Source of the DNA: Erythrobacter sp. JK5 | GTDB lineage: Bacteria > Pseudomonadota > Alphaproteobacteria > Sphingomonadales > Sphingomonadaceae | Direction: 5' to 3' | Length of the DNA: 64,000 bases | Assembly: GCF_018205975.1 (NCBI RefSeq) | Contig: NZ_CP073577.1 | Location: 2,542,001 to 2,606,000 of the forward strand | Part shown: positions 38,129 through 47,305 of the stretch, one piece after another | Layout: each line of letters opens with the position of its first letter | Numbering within the stretch: the first letter of the stretch is position 1 | Program-made: the position numbers and the translations under genes | Notes under the pieces: generated by a model | Told to the model about the DNA's origin: nothing | Seen by the model: only the letters and a program-made list of their open reading frames with translations | Databases searched by the model: none

Positions 38129-38755
38129 CTACCCGCCCTTCCTCAGCTTGAACTTCGGACCAGTGTACGTGCGCACCGGGTTTCCGCGCTCCAGTTGCTG
38201 GTGAAGTGACCACCGCTCGTGTCGCACATCGTCACTTGCGCCTGAACGACGATCTTCCAACAGCATGGCCAATTTTAGTTTTGCCAATTTGCGGTTTGCG
38301 TGCTGTGATCGCTGCTCCTGCGCGGTTGCAACCAAGCCAGTTGGCCGGTGTGTCGCGCGTACAGCGCTGTCAGTCTTGTTGACGTGCTGTCCTCCAGGAC
38401 CGCTTGCTCGCATCGCCTGAAAGTCAATGTCGCTATCGCGCAAGTCTGGCACGTCATCTGGTATAGGCGCGAGCGAAACGCCGACAAACCAGTTACGGCG
38501 CTTGTGCCTGGGGCGAAAAGGACTTTCGCCGATCCAGAGGATCGTTCCCGTCCGCTCCCTCACAAAGGCGAGCGCCCCATCACCTGAGACGCGCATGAAA
38601 AGCGAAGCCGGAAGCTCCTCTTGAGCATCGAGCACCTCACAGGTCACACCGATCCTTGCGGCTTCGTCAGCAAAAGCTTTGGCCAGCTGCGCAACCACCC
38701 AACGGCATTCAGCAGGGCCTTTACCAGAGGTCAGATGCAATATCGCTTCTGTCAT
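38129..38755 (-). CDS. prfH: Peptide chain release factor homologue PrfH
   Basis: A 208-residue release-factor relative. The catalytic GGQ tripeptide sits in [21 protein letters not shown]. Codon-recognition domains of RF1/RF2 are missing, as expected for PrfH. Published work on RtcB2-PrfH describes PrfH acting on ribosomes whose decoding centre has been cut in 16S rRNA, hydrolysing the peptidyl-tRNA so that RtcB2 can religate the rRNA. The start overlaps the rtcB2 stop by four bases, so the pair is translationally coupled. Confidence 0.93.
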   Translation of the reverse strand: MTEAILHLTSGKGPAECRWVVAQLAKAFADEAARIGVTCEVLDAQEELPASLFMRVSGDGALAFVRERTGTILWIGESPFRPRHKRRNWFVGVSLAPIPDDVPDLRDSDIDFQAMRASGPGGQHVNKTDSAVRATHRPTGLVATAQEQRSQHANRKLAKLKLAMLLEDRRSGASDDVRHERWSLHQQLERGNPVRTYTGPKFKLRKGG

Positions 38756-39861
38756 GACGCCCTCGTCTTATAGCTAAGCAGAGGGCGAAGGCGGGCGACC
38801 ACCCGAACCAAGCCAGCGGCCTCCAGATCGGCAATGACACCGGCGATATCCTTGTACGCTTCCGGAGCTTCTTCAAAGATCAGGCGGCGGTCCTCGCAAA
38901 TCACATGGCTGGACAATTTCGTGCGCTGCAAGTCAGCGATGCGATATCGGCGAGAGAGGCGCGCATGGGCATCCTTGCGGCTCCATTTGCGGCCCGCCCC
39001 ATGCGCAAGCGAGCATAAGGCATCATCGGCGCGGTCGGGCACGGGCTCAACCAGATAGCTGAAATCTCCCCTTGACCCTGGTATGACGACCATGCCGCAA
39101 TCCGCCGGTGCGGCCCCCTTTCGGTGCAACCAGCCTTCGCGGTGCCGCGTGACGCTATTATGCACGATGTCGAGCATGCATTTGCCAGACATGCCGAGGG
39201 CATCAAGAAACCGGCCAGCGATAACCTTCCGGTTCACGACCGCCCATGCCACGGCCTGATTGTGCCGCTGCAAATAGGCGTCAGCGTCCTGAGTGCCATC
39301 ATGGAGACCCTCCGTTCCATGCCTGGCCATTTGCTCTTGCAGTATAGCCTGTCCTAGCCCACGCGAACCGCTGTGAACCATCATCAGGCCGCGGTCATCC
39401 TTTAGGCCAAGCTCGGCAAATCGAACTGGCGCGACGACCTCCTCGATGCGCTGGAACTCAACAAAGTGGTTTCCGCCACCGATGGTGCCGAGAGCTGGGC
39501 TGGCAAGTTCAGGCGGCAATCCCGCTTCGGCCAGTGCATGTTCTGCCGGTCCATCCCAAGGCTCATCAAGACCGTGCAGCTTGCGCTCGACCTTGCCGAC
39601 CCGGAACTTTCGCACAGCCAGGCTGGTCTCCCAGAGAGCCATTCCGCAGCCGATATCGCTCCCGACAAGATGCGGCCAGATGCGCTTCTGAGACCAGAAA
39701 GCAGCGCCCACGGCGATCCCGTTGCCCGCGTGGAGATCGGGCAAGCCGACAACACGATCCATCCCTTTAAGACGGGAAGTAGCTTCGAGTTGATCAAGTG
39801 CCAAAGGATCGAAGCGGGCGGGATCGCGCGCGATCAGCGTAAGCGAATTTTGCTCGTTCAT
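38752..39861 (-). CDS. rtcB2: RNA ligase RtcB2 (PrfH-associated)
   Basis: A 369-residue RtcB-type ligase, shorter and divergent from the second RtcB of this island. Manganese and guanylation motifs are present: [20 protein letters not shown] (catalytic Cys), [17 protein letters not shown], and [10 protein letters not shown] near the guanylate-accepting His. The usual N-terminus is present. In the RtcB2-PrfH system this ligase reseals the 3' end of 16S rRNA cut by colicin E3-type nucleases. It sits between the unknown 162-residue gene and prfH, with 4-bp overlaps on both sides. Confidence 0.93.
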   Translation of the reverse strand: MNEQNSLTLIARDPARFDPLALDQLEATSRLKGMDRVVGLPDLHAGNGIAVGAAFWSQKRIWPHLVGSDIGCGMALWETSLAVRKFRVGKVERKLHGLDEPWDGPAEHALAEAGLPPELASPALGTIGGGNHFVEFQRIEEVVAPVRFAELGLKDDRGLMMVHSGSRGLGQAILQEQMARHGTEGLHDGTQDADAYLQRHNQAVAWAVVNRKVIAGRFLDALGMSGKCMLDIVHNSVTRHREGWLHRKGAAPADCGMVVIPGSRGDFSYLVEPVPDRADDALCSLAHGAGRKWSRKDAHARLSRRYRIADLQRTKLSSHVICEDRRLIFEEAPEAYKDIAGVIADLEAAGLVRVVARLRPLLSYKTRAS

Positions 39862-40346
39862 GCTCGCCCTCCCGCTGACTTGCGATTTGCCGCCGGCAGT
39901 CGCTTGGCTAGCAAAGCATAGTCCTTGAGAATGCCATCATCCGGATCGACGAAGAATTCGCGGCGCCTGAACCACATGCCGTGGGCGCCGAGAACCTCTC
40001 CTTCAAACATCCACTCGCCGTGCCGTCCGATTGAGATCCGGGTGAGAACGAAATCTTCAAGGTGCTCGCGAACGTGCATCTTGACCGTGCTCCCCGTATC
40101 GAGGCGCTCGCAAATCTCGCTGAAAACGCTGTCCCACGGTTGCCCCCTCCGACTGCGCAGGAAGCGAACCAATGGAGCAAGGTTCTCATTGAGTGATTTT
40201 GTGTAGGGCGCGTTTTCGAAGGCGTGGCGCTTGTGCCCGATGTGCTTCAGCGTGGGATCTTTGGTCCTCTTTAGTTTTGGCGACGATGCATGGCTTGCGC
40301 CCCAGCGCGGTCGCTCGACGATGACCTTGAACATGTCAGAACGCAT
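39858..40346 (-). CDS. Unknown protein, first gene of the rtcB2-prfH operon
   Basis: A 162-residue protein with no recognised family. It begins MRSDMFKVIVERPRWG and has a very basic N-terminus (SSPKLKRTKDPTLKHIGHKRHAF), suitable for RNA binding. Later parts read SLNENLAPLVRFLRSRRGQPWD and FEGEVLGAHGMWFRRREFFVDP. ATG 40346 has GGAGG six bases upstream and is preferred; 40334 and 40364 are alternatives. Its stop overlaps rtcB2 by ATGA, so it is made with RtcB2 and PrfH. A role in recognising the damaged ribosome or in regulating the ligase is inference. Confidence 0.7.
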   Translation of the reverse strand: MRSDMFKVIVERPRWGASHASSPKLKRTKDPTLKHIGHKRHAFENAPYTKSLNENLAPLVRFLRSRRGQPWDSVFSEICERLDTGSTVKMHVREHLEDFVLTRISIGRHGEWMFEGEVLGAHGMWFRRREFFVDPDDGILKDYALLAKRLPAANRKSAGGRA

Positions 40347-40352
40347 GGCGGG

Positions 40353-40370
40353 CCTCCATAGCAATGGAGG
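40353..40370 (-). promoter_or_regulatory. Hairpin sequestering the ribosome site of the rtcB2-prfH operon
   Basis: On the minus strand CCTCCAT-TGCT-ATGGAGG is a perfect seven-base-pair stem with a four-base loop. Its 3' arm contains the GGAGG ribosome site used by the start at 40346. If formed it would block initiation of the first gene. Confidence 0.5.
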
Positions 40371-40442
40371 TCACCTTGCACTGCGCATGCAAAAGGCCCG
40401 GAATGGTGAAATGCGCAGCGTTCAATCCGCTGCGAAGGAAGA

Positions 40443-40544
40443 TCAGGCGTGCTTGTCCGCCCGACAGGAAATTGCCCATGCAATATGTTCCTGAATATTA
40501 TGGATCGGGAAATCGGTTGTGAGACGAACGATCACTGCTCGCAT
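40443..40544 (-). CDS. Small ORF (33 aa) upstream of the rtcB2-prfH operon
   Basis: ATG at 40544 is preceded by AAAGGAG at ideal spacing. The product begins MRAVIVRLTTDFPIHNI and ends CRADKHA. About 100 bp follow before the main operon start. It could be a leader peptide. No homology recognised; coding status uncertain. Confidence 0.35.
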   Translation of the reverse strand: MRAVIVRLTTDFPIHNIQEHIAWAISCRADKHA

Positions 40545-40642
40545 GATTTGCTCCTTTCCATTTTCAGAAACACGCCGGGATTGGCTGACGCGGCCCGTTA
40601 TAAGAAACTACGGGACAAATCAACTCGTTTGGCGATGCAAAT

Positions 40643-40882
40643 CTATTTGGAGGCTGCTTCGTCCTGCTCCGCCTCAAATGCCCGCTTTCCCTTGCGCCGG
40701 AAGAGCACCAGCGCCTGCGCGCCATCCGGCCCGCGCAGCTTGGCTGCAACGGTGAGGAATGCGCCGTAGAGCGCGGCGCGGTCATCATCGGTCAGTTCGA
40801 CCAGATCGGCCTTGGCGACCAGGCCGCCCAGCTCGATCAGTTGCCGGGTCCGTTCGCGGCGTTTCACTTGCCATTCGCGCAT
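40643..40882 (-). CDS. Conjugal transfer protein TraD-like
   Basis: A 79-residue basic protein: MREWQVKRRERTRQLIELGGLVAKADL, then ELTDDDRAALYGAFLTVAAKL. This is the small TraD found beside TraA in Ti-type and sphingomonad mobilisable elements, where it is part of the relaxosome. The start is chosen at the conserved MREW; the longer open frame upstream overlaps the neighbouring gene in another frame. Confidence 0.75.
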   Translation of the reverse strand: MREWQVKRRERTRQLIELGGLVAKADLVELTDDDRAALYGAFLTVAAKLRGPDGAQALVLFRRKGKRAFEAEQDEAASK

Positions 40883-40904
40883 GTCGGTTCGTGCCTTAGC
40901 TGCC

Positions 40905-41210
40905 TCAAGCCGATGCCGCGCCGCCGTTGAGCGGCAGAGTGCCTTCTGGCTGCTGGCGAGGTCCGCTTGAAGTGTCGCGTGGTTTGCCCTGAAAGAACGC
41001 CGCACCGCGCTTGCGCCAGCCCTCCCCCGTGGCCTTGTCAGTGTTGGCAACCGCGTCGAGCAGCACGCCAGCCAGGACATCGGCATCGAGCACGTCGGCT
41101 CCGGTTGCTGTGACCAGCGCGCCGAGGTCGCGCACGCGGCGCTCCTTCAACTGTTTGGCCTTGTCGGCCAGTGCCTTCAGTTCCGAATCAAAATCGCGGG
41201 GTTTGCGCAT
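40905..41210 (-). CDS. Conjugal transfer protein TraC/TraD-like
   Basis: A 101-residue protein starting MRKPRDFDSELKALADKAKQL with RVRDLGALVTATGADVLDADVL. The layout, charged coiled-coil helix then an Ala/Asp-rich helix, is that of TraC accessory proteins encoded divergently from traA. It precedes the TraD-like gene by 22 bp. The oriT should lie in the 170 bp between this gene and traA. Confidence 0.75.
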   Translation of the reverse strand: MRKPRDFDSELKALADKAKQLKERRVRDLGALVTATGADVLDADVLAGVLLDAVANTDKATGEGWRKRGAAFFQGKPRDTSSGPRQQPEGTLPLNGGAASA

Positions 41211-41383
41211 GTGCTGTCTCCATCGTTGGTGTGATGGAGCCATGATAATCGTGCCTGTAATCCAATGCAGTAAGGTCGCCGGGACAGTGTGATACAGCGT
41301 AGTCCCGATCAGGATTTTATCATGAGAGGGCGCGCTTATACGTCGTGCCGACGCAGGCTTTGGAGTGTAACTGGATTGCCGTC

Positions 41384-44269
41384 ATGGCAATCTTTCACTT
41401 CAGCGCAAAGGTCATCGGAAGGTCGAGCGGACGCAGTGCCGTGGCGGCTGCGGGCTATCGCGCGGGCGAACAACTGCACGATGAGCGGATTGATCGAACC
41501 CACGATTTCACCAACAAGGCAGGCGTCCTTCATTCCGAGGTGATGCTGCCGAAAGGCGCGCCCGAAGCTTTCGCCGACCGCGCCACACTTTGGAACGCGG
41601 TCGAGGCCGCCGAGAAGCGCAAGGACGCACAGCTTGCCCGCGAGGTCGAGTTCGCCCTGCCCCGCGAGCTGGCGAAGAAGGACAACATCAAGCTGGCGCG
41701 CGAGTTCGTGAAGGCCGAGTTCATCGAGAAAGGCATGATTGCCGATCTCAATGTCCATTGGGATATCGGAGAAGACGGCGAGGCCAAGCCGCACGCGCAT
41801 GTGATGCTTACCATGCGCGAAGTCACCAAAGAGGGATTTGGCGCAAAGGTCCGCGACTGGAACAAAACCGCGCTCATCGAACAATGGCGCGAGCGCTGGG
41901 CCGATCACGTCAATCGAGCACTAGCCGAACGCGACATTGATGCGCGGATCGATCATCGCAGCCTGGAGGCGCAGGGCATTGCGCTGGAGCCGCAGGACAA
42001 GATCGGTCCTGCCGCATCGCGTATTGGCGGACGCGGACTGGAAGCCGAACGGATCGAGGAACACCGCGCCATCGCCCAGCGCAATGGCGAGCGGATCATC
42101 GCCACCCCCGCGCTGGCATTGGATGCGATCACGCACCAGCAGGCAACGTTCACCAAGCGCGATCTTGCCGCCTTCGTTCACCGACATAGCGACCGCAAGG
42201 AGCAGTTCGATGCCGCCTACAATGCAGTGCGTGCATCGCCTGAAATAGTCGCTTTGGGCAAGGATGGGCGCGGGCAGAACCGCTTCACTTCGCGGGCGAT
42301 GATCGAGACCGAACAGCGTCTACATCGCGCTGCCGACGCGATGGCGCAGCGCGCGAAACACAGCGTCAGTGATGTCCAACGAAACGCCGCTTTCGCCGGT
42401 GCTGCGGCGCGCGGCCTAGTCCTGACGGGTGAACAGAAATCGGCCTTCGAGCATGTCACCAACAGCAAGGGTCTTGCGGTGGTCGTTGGCTATGCCGGAA
42501 CCGGCAAGAGCGCCATGCTCGGCGTGGCGCGCGAGGCATGGGAAAGCGCTGGCTACGCTGTGCGCGGCGCAGCGCTTTCCGGCATTGCCGCCGAGGGTCT
42601 GGAGAATGGCTCCGGCATTGCTTCGCGCACCATTGCCAGCCTTGAGCATCAGTGGGGCAAGGGGCGCGAACATCTCACTGGGCGCGACGTGCTCGTCATC
42701 GACGAAGCGGGCATGGTTGGCACGCGGCAGATGGAGCGCGTGCTTTCCCATGCCGCCAATGCCGGTGCGAAGGTTGTTCTGGTCGGCGACCAGCAGCAGC
42801 TTCAAGCCATCGAGGCTGGCGCGGCGTTTCGAGCAATCCACGAGCATCACGGTGGGGTCGAAATCAGCGAAGTCCGCCGCCAAGTTCACGCATGGCAGCA
42901 GGATGCGACCAGGCAGCTTGCAACAGGCCGCACCGGCGAAGCGATCCACACTTACGAGGAACGCGGCATGGTCCATCCGGGCGAGACGCGCGAGGTCGCG
43001 CGGGAAGATCTGATCGAGCGTTGGGATCAGGAACGGCGGACCAGCCCCGCCGACAGCCGGATCATTCTTACCCACACCAATGACGAGGTGCGCGCGCTGA
43101 ACCAAATGGCACGCGGGAAGATGCGTGTAGCGGGCGTGCTTGGGGCGGATGTAACGATCAAGACAGCGCGTGGTGAGCGTGAGTTCGCGTCGGGCGACCG
43201 CATCATCTTCCTGCGCAACGAACACGGGATTGGGGTGAAGAACGGGACGCTCGGCACGGTCGAACAGGCCAGCGCAAAGAGCATGGCGGTGCACACCGAC
43301 GATGGCCGCGAAGTTGCCTTCGACACCAAGGACTATGCTCATATCGATCATGGCTACGTCGCCACGATCCACAAGGCCCAAGGCATGACCGTGGACCGCG
43401 CCCATGTGCTCGCCACTCCCGGAATGGATAGCCATTCAGCCTATGTCGCCATGTCGCGTCACCGCGACAGGCTGGCGCTGCATTATGGACGCGATGATTT
43501 TGCAGGCCAGACCAAACTTGTCCGCACGCTGAGCCGGGAACGGGGCAAGGACATGGCGGGTGACTACAAACCCGAACAGGCCTTCGCCGAATTACGCGGC
43601 ATCAGGTTCCGCGAGCGGGTCATCGAGATGGTCCGGCAGGTGCCGGAGAAGGCCAAATCGATCTTCGGAAACTTCCGTCCGCAGGCCCGCCAGCTTGAGC
43701 CGATTTCGGCACAAGCGATCACGCAGAACGAGCAGCGCCGCGCGGTTGAACGCTACGCTCGCGCGCTGGGCGATATGGGCACGATGCAGGCCCAGGGCTT
43801 GCCCGTTCTCCCGCACCAGAAGAACGCGCTGGAGAAGGCCGGAAAGGCGCTCGAAGCGATCCGACCCCATGCCGCCACCGATCTCGCCAAGGCACTGGAT
43901 CGGCGTCCCGAGCTGATTGCAGAGGCCGCTGGCGGGGGCAGCCAGGAGGCCATGCGCGCCATGCAGCATGAGGCTGCCGTGCGCACCGATCCGGCGTTGC
44001 GATCCGAGCGTTTTGTCAGCGACTGGCAGAGGTTGAGCGCGGCGCGCAATCAGCTTGAACAGCAAGGTGACCGTGCAGGTGCGGCCCGCGTGTCCGCGAA
44101 GCAGAACGAACTGGCGAAGGGGCTGGAGCGCGATCCGCAGGTCGAAGGTCTGTTGCGCGGCAAGACCCGCGAACTCGGCATTGATCGGAAGCCCGAACGC
44201 AGCATCGCCAATGAACTCACCGCAACCCTCGCCCGCGAGCGCACACGCGCTTTCAACATGGGCATTTAG
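41384..44269 (+). CDS. traA: Ti-type conjugative relaxase TraA (MobA/MobL family)
   Basis: A 961-residue relaxase-helicase. The N-terminal MobA/MobL domain begins MAIFHFSAKVIGRSSGRSA with the candidate nicking Tyr in AAAGYRAGE and metal-binding His residues in KPHAHVMLT. The helicase part has Walker A GYAGTGKSAML near residue 370, LVIDEAGMVGTRQME, LVGDQQQLQAIEAG and YVAMSRHRDR, as in TraA of Agrobacterium plasmids. It nicks oriT and unwinds the transferred strand. Start 41384 matches the conserved N-terminus. The island therefore can be mobilised if a type IV secretion system is present. Confidence 0.95.
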   Translation: MAIFHFSAKVIGRSSGRSAVAAAGYRAGEQLHDERIDRTHDFTNKAGVLHSEVMLPKGAPEAFADRATLWNAVEAAEKRKDAQLAREVEFALPRELAKKDNIKLAREFVKAEFIEKGMIADLNVHWDIGEDGEAKPHAHVMLTMREVTKEGFGAKVRDWNKTALIEQWRERWADHVNRALAERDIDARIDHRSLEAQGIALEPQDKIGPAASRIGGRGLEAERIEEHRAIAQRNGERIIATPALALDAITHQQATFTKRDLAAFVHRHSDRKEQFDAAYNAVRASPEIVALGKDGRGQNRFTSRAMIETEQRLHRAADAMAQRAKHSVSDVQRNAAFAGAAARGLVLTGEQKSAFEHVTNSKGLAVVVGYAGTGKSAMLGVAREAWESAGYAVRGAALSGIAAEGLENGSGIASRTIASLEHQWGKGREHLTGRDVLVIDEAGMVGTRQMERVLSHAANAGAKVVLVGDQQQLQAIEAGAAFRAIHEHHGGVEISEVRRQVHAWQQDATRQLATGRTGEAIHTYEERGMVHPGETREVAREDLIERWDQERRTSPADSRIILTHTNDEVRALNQMARGKMRVAGVLGADVTIKTARGEREFASGDRIIFLRNEHGIGVKNGTLGTVEQASAKSMAVHTDDGREVAFDTKDYAHIDHGYVATIHKAQGMTVDRAHVLATPGMDSHSAYVAMSRHRDRLALHYGRDDFAGQTKLVRTLSRERGKDMAGDYKPEQAFAELRGIRFRERVIEMVRQVPEKAKSIFGNFRPQARQLEPISAQAITQNEQRRAVERYARALGDMGTMQAQGLPVLPHQKNALEKAGKALEAIRPHAATDLAKALDRRPELIAEAAGGGSQEAMRAMQHEAAVRTDPALRSERFVSDWQRLSAARNQLEQQGDRAGAARVSAKQNELAKGLERDPQVEGLLRGKTRELGIDRKPERSIANELTATLARERTRAFNMGI

Positions 44270-44279
44270 GAGAAACGAC

Positions 44280-45038
44280 ATGGAAGACGACCAAATCGAA
44301 GAAGTGCAACTGGACCTCGAAGTCGAGGAACCGCCGACGCCGCAGCCTGAGCCGCCAACGGTTGCAGAAACCGATCCGGCAACGGAAGCCTTCGCCCGTC
44401 TTGAAGGCGAAATGGCGATGGTGCGCCATACGGTCCAGAACATGGCGAGGGAGCGAGCCGATATCGTTATCCCGGACTACACCGCAACGCTGAGCCAGAT
44501 GGCCGATCAGCTGGCACAGGTCTCCAAGACGTTAGGTGCAATTGGCGACAAACCTGCCATCGAACTGACACCGGAAGACATTGCGGTTCAGATCAAGCGC
44601 GCCTCGCTCGACATGCTGCGCGATGCCAGCGACCTGTTCCGGCACGGACGCAGGGACTTCGACAGCGCTACCGCGCAGCTCAGTGCGATGGTGGGGCGCG
44701 TCCACGCCGAGGACGAACAGAAGCGCCAAACATGGCGCTTTGCAGGAATGGGGCTGGCTGCCGGTATCCTGCTCTGGTCAATCCTACCGGGCACTATCGC
44801 CCGCGCCGTGCCCGAAAGCTGGCAGATGCCAGAGCGGATGGCTCGCAATGCCACAGGAGAGCCGACCATCGTGGAAGCGGGCATCCGCTTGATCCGGTCA
44901 CAGAATCCGGAAGCATGGGAGGAATTGGCGGCAGCGCAGCGTATTCTGAGCAGTAACCGCGAAACTTTGATGCGGTGTAAGGAACGGGCCCGGAACGCGA
45001 AGGGGCCGACTAAGTGTTCAGTTGCGATCTTGCCTTGA
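44280..45038 (+). CDS. DUF6118 family protein
   Basis: A 252-residue protein that begins 10 bp after traA. An acidic, proline-rich N-terminus (EEPPTPQPEPPT) is followed by coiled-coil-like helices and one transmembrane segment (FAGMGLAAGILLWSILPG) near residue 155. DUF6118 proteins accompany traA in sphingomonad elements. A relaxosome-to-membrane role is plausible but unproven. Confidence 0.75.
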   Translation: MEDDQIEEVQLDLEVEEPPTPQPEPPTVAETDPATEAFARLEGEMAMVRHTVQNMARERADIVIPDYTATLSQMADQLAQVSKTLGAIGDKPAIELTPEDIAVQIKRASLDMLRDASDLFRHGRRDFDSATAQLSAMVGRVHAEDEQKRQTWRFAGMGLAAGILLWSILPGTIARAVPESWQMPERMARNATGEPTIVEAGIRLIRSQNPEAWEELAAAQRILSSNRETLMRCKERARNAKGPTKCSVAILP

Positions 45039-45221
45039 GTTTGCTGCGAATCGATTTCGCGCTTTGCACGTGGAGGCGTTGTGCTCAAATTCCGGACATT
45101 CGATCTCGGCGGAAGCGACACCGATAGCGGATCGTTTGGGCCGTAGAGAACTTTGCGGTTGGGTGTGGTCTCCGAACATATCAAGAAGACCACAAAGAAC
45201 AGATCTTGTTTGCTCGAAAAG

Positions 45222-46166
45222 CTAAGAAGTCGATGCCGCTGCCAATATCTTGGTGGGTTCCGGCTGGAGATAAGATCCAAGGGTAAGAGCGTCATATCGG
45301 TTGAAGAATGTTTCAAAGAAAAATCGGTGTTCGGCACCGTTGTCATCGTTGAGAATCAATTCGCTTTCTCCAAGCGGCCCGCCGCCCTGCGCGCCGCAAT
45401 AACTTGCGATCGTTCGGAAAAGCTCGACTTCTGATTGGCGGCTGAAGCGTTCGGCGAATGCTGGCGACTGAATGAAATGCCGGCAAGGCTTGGCTGGATC
45501 AAAGCCAGCTGGACGCTTTGATCGATGGGGGTGAGCACTAATCATCCCCACCATTGGTACTTCCCGACCGCGTAGTTCGACAAAGCGGTAGAGAGTTGTC
45601 GAGAACGTATTGCCGAAAGCGCCCTTCAGACCCTTTACGTTCTCAAGCGTCGGAGCGAGATCCATCGCCTCATTTGCGAAGCGACCTTGGAGAAACAAGA
45701 GCTGACCAGCGGCGTAGTTCGCCTCAGTTTCGATCTGATCGTGGCAATCGTGTGAGAGGGTGAAGCCATCGTCTCCGAGCATGACGTCGTGATGCCAAGG
45801 CAGCAAACTATGGCCGATCTCGTGCCCTTCATTCCATCGGTGCTTTAACTCAGGTTCGTCCTGATCGAGAAGAATTCGCCGCTGGTCTGGAAGATAGAGC
45901 GCTTTTAGCGACATTTTTTTGATGGCATCTAGGAGGAGTTTGGGCCGCTCGTAAATTTGAACTGTCGCGACCTTGATCCGGCTCACAGTCTCTCGAACTG
46001 CACTAGTGTCAGCCGTCGTGTAAAATTGCCTGTCGAGACGGAGGAGCTGACGGACATCGGCAAGCGTGAGCGGAGGCTCTGGGTTGCCAAGTCCATCTAG
46101 GACCTTCGCAACCCGCCGATCGATATCAGCCGCCGTTCTTTCCGAAAGAATTCGGTTTTTTGCCAA
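45222..46166 (-). CDS. ImmA/IrrE family metallopeptidase
   Basis: A 314-residue protein. The zinc-peptidase motif HEIGHSLLPWHHD is near residue 130, with a downstream glutamate in ETEANYAAGQLLF, as in ImmA/IrrE. A C-terminal domain of 130 residues contains PCRHFIQSPAFAERF and EFFFETFFN-like segments. ImmA peptidases cleave a partner XRE repressor to switch on mobile elements; an XRE protein is encoded 24 bp upstream. It is the last gene of the RHH-GNAT-XRE-ImmA operon and AT-richer than the flanks. Confidence 0.88.
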   Translation of the reverse strand: MAKNRILSERTAADIDRRVAKVLDGLGNPEPPLTLADVRQLLRLDRQFYTTADTSAVRETVSRIKVATVQIYERPKLLLDAIKKMSLKALYLPDQRRILLDQDEPELKHRWNEGHEIGHSLLPWHHDVMLGDDGFTLSHDCHDQIETEANYAAGQLLFLQGRFANEAMDLAPTLENVKGLKGAFGNTFSTTLYRFVELRGREVPMVGMISAHPHRSKRPAGFDPAKPCRHFIQSPAFAERFSRQSEVELFRTIASYCGAQGGGPLGESELILNDDNGAEHRFFFETFFNRYDALTLGSYLQPEPTKILAAASTS

Positions 46167-46190
46167 TTCTGCCCCCTTGGCAACGTCGTA

Positions 46191-46667
46191 TCAATTGTCC
46201 GCACTTAACTGCGAGACAAATTCTTCCAACGCAGCGCGTTCTTCGTTCGTCAGTTCTGCCATTGGATCGGAGCGTGCAGCAAATCGTTCCATTTGCCTTT
46301 CGATGTTATCATTACGCGCCTTCGCCAACCCGGCAACTTGCATAAGCTTTGCGCTAGGTACCTTGAACACACCGGATAGCTGATAAACCGACCGGACATC
46401 TGGCTTGTGCCGAACGTCGTCCTCGATCTCGATGAGTTCTAATATATCAATATCAGCATTCTGCGCGAGCTCCTCCCGCGACATTCTTCTCGAACGCCTC
46501 ATAAGTCGCACAAATCGACCAAAGGCGACATTCGCTTCGTCCTCATTGTTATCCTTAGGCGTGTCTTCCATGATTGGATCGAAAGCCAATGCTCCTGCGG
46601 CGATGGACGCATCGCCTTCGAGCTCAGCCATTCTAAGGCACCATTCCTTGCTGATCTCCATGCTCAT
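46191..46667 (-). CDS. XRE family helix-turn-helix regulator
   Basis: A 158-residue protein. The HTH spans about residues 52-105 (RRSRRMSREELAQNADIDILELIEIE). The N-terminus is acidic and the C-terminus has a helical tail (TNEERAALEEFVSQLSADN). It overlaps the GNAT gene by ATGA and precedes the ImmA peptidase, the usual repressor-protease pairing. It may be the peptidase's target. Confidence 0.85.
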   Translation of the reverse strand: MSMEISKEWCLRMAELEGDASIAAGALAFDPIMEDTPKDNNEDEANVAFGRFVRLMRRSRRMSREELAQNADIDILELIEIEDDVRHKPDVRSVYQLSGVFKVPSAKLMQVAGLAKARNDNIERQMERFAARSDPMAELTNEERAALEEFVSQLSADN

Positions 46668-47305
46668 CGGTGGTTTCCTTTCGCGATGAACGCTTCTGCC
46701 TGCGCAGAAGTCATCTCATAATAACGTAGTCCTTGTTTTGCTGGGTCGGGCCCGAGATCGGTCATTCCACAGGTCGCACCGTAGAACGCTTCTGCTTGCG
46801 GAAGAGCATGCAGTCCGATGCGACCCTTAAATTCCTCGGCGAGGCTGTGTTCGATCGCAGCGCGAACTAAAATGCTGCCTACACCCCGATAACGAGGCCT
46901 CTGCTCGAGTTCCGGTCTGTTCCAGGGCGCATTCTCGACGTAGTCAATATATACGAGATTGCGCTTCTCGTTTTCAGGCAACCGGCAGCGATAGCCGGTC
47001 GTATCGATCAGCATCAAACCCTCGGTCGTATCCTGGCAGGTTACGCAGTAGCCATCATGCGATAGCAGGCCCTGGAGTTGCTCGACTTTCTGTCGCCAGT
47101 TCCAATGCGCGTTCTCGGTGCCAGGCCATTCGGCCACAGGCTTTCCTGACCGTTTGAAGTCGCGGAAACGGTCATAGAGCGCCGGCTTCCACTCGCCCTC
47201 TACATCGGTCAGCTGCTTCTCGGTAATCGATGCATGCAGCTCAGCTTCGCGCGCTTCTCCTGTCGCGGTATCGAGCAGAGCAACCTTCATAGGCCACGCG
47301 CTCAT
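46664..47305 (-). CDS. GNAT-like acetyltransferase paired with RHH protein
   Basis: A 213-residue protein. The acetyl-CoA loop RYRGVGSILVRAAI matches the GNAT R/Q-x-x-G-x-G/A motif, and a C-terminal AEAFYGATCGMTDLG corresponds to the last GNAT strand. The N-terminal 90 residues have an extra domain with CVTCQDTTEGLMLID. RHH-GNAT pairs occur as toxin-antitoxin modules that acetylate aminoacyl-tRNA, but this protein is longer than TacT-type toxins, so that role is only a possibility. It overlaps both neighbours by ATGA. Confidence 0.7.
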   Translation of the reverse strand: MSAWPMKVALLDTATGEAREAELHASITEKQLTDVEGEWKPALYDRFRDFKRSGKPVAEWPGTENAHWNWRQKVEQLQGLLSHDGYCVTCQDTTEGLMLIDTTGYRCRLPENEKRNLVYIDYVENAPWNRPELEQRPRYRGVGSILVRAAIEHSLAEEFKGRIGLHALPQAEAFYGATCGMTDLGPDPAKQGLRYYEMTSAQAEAFIAKGNHR

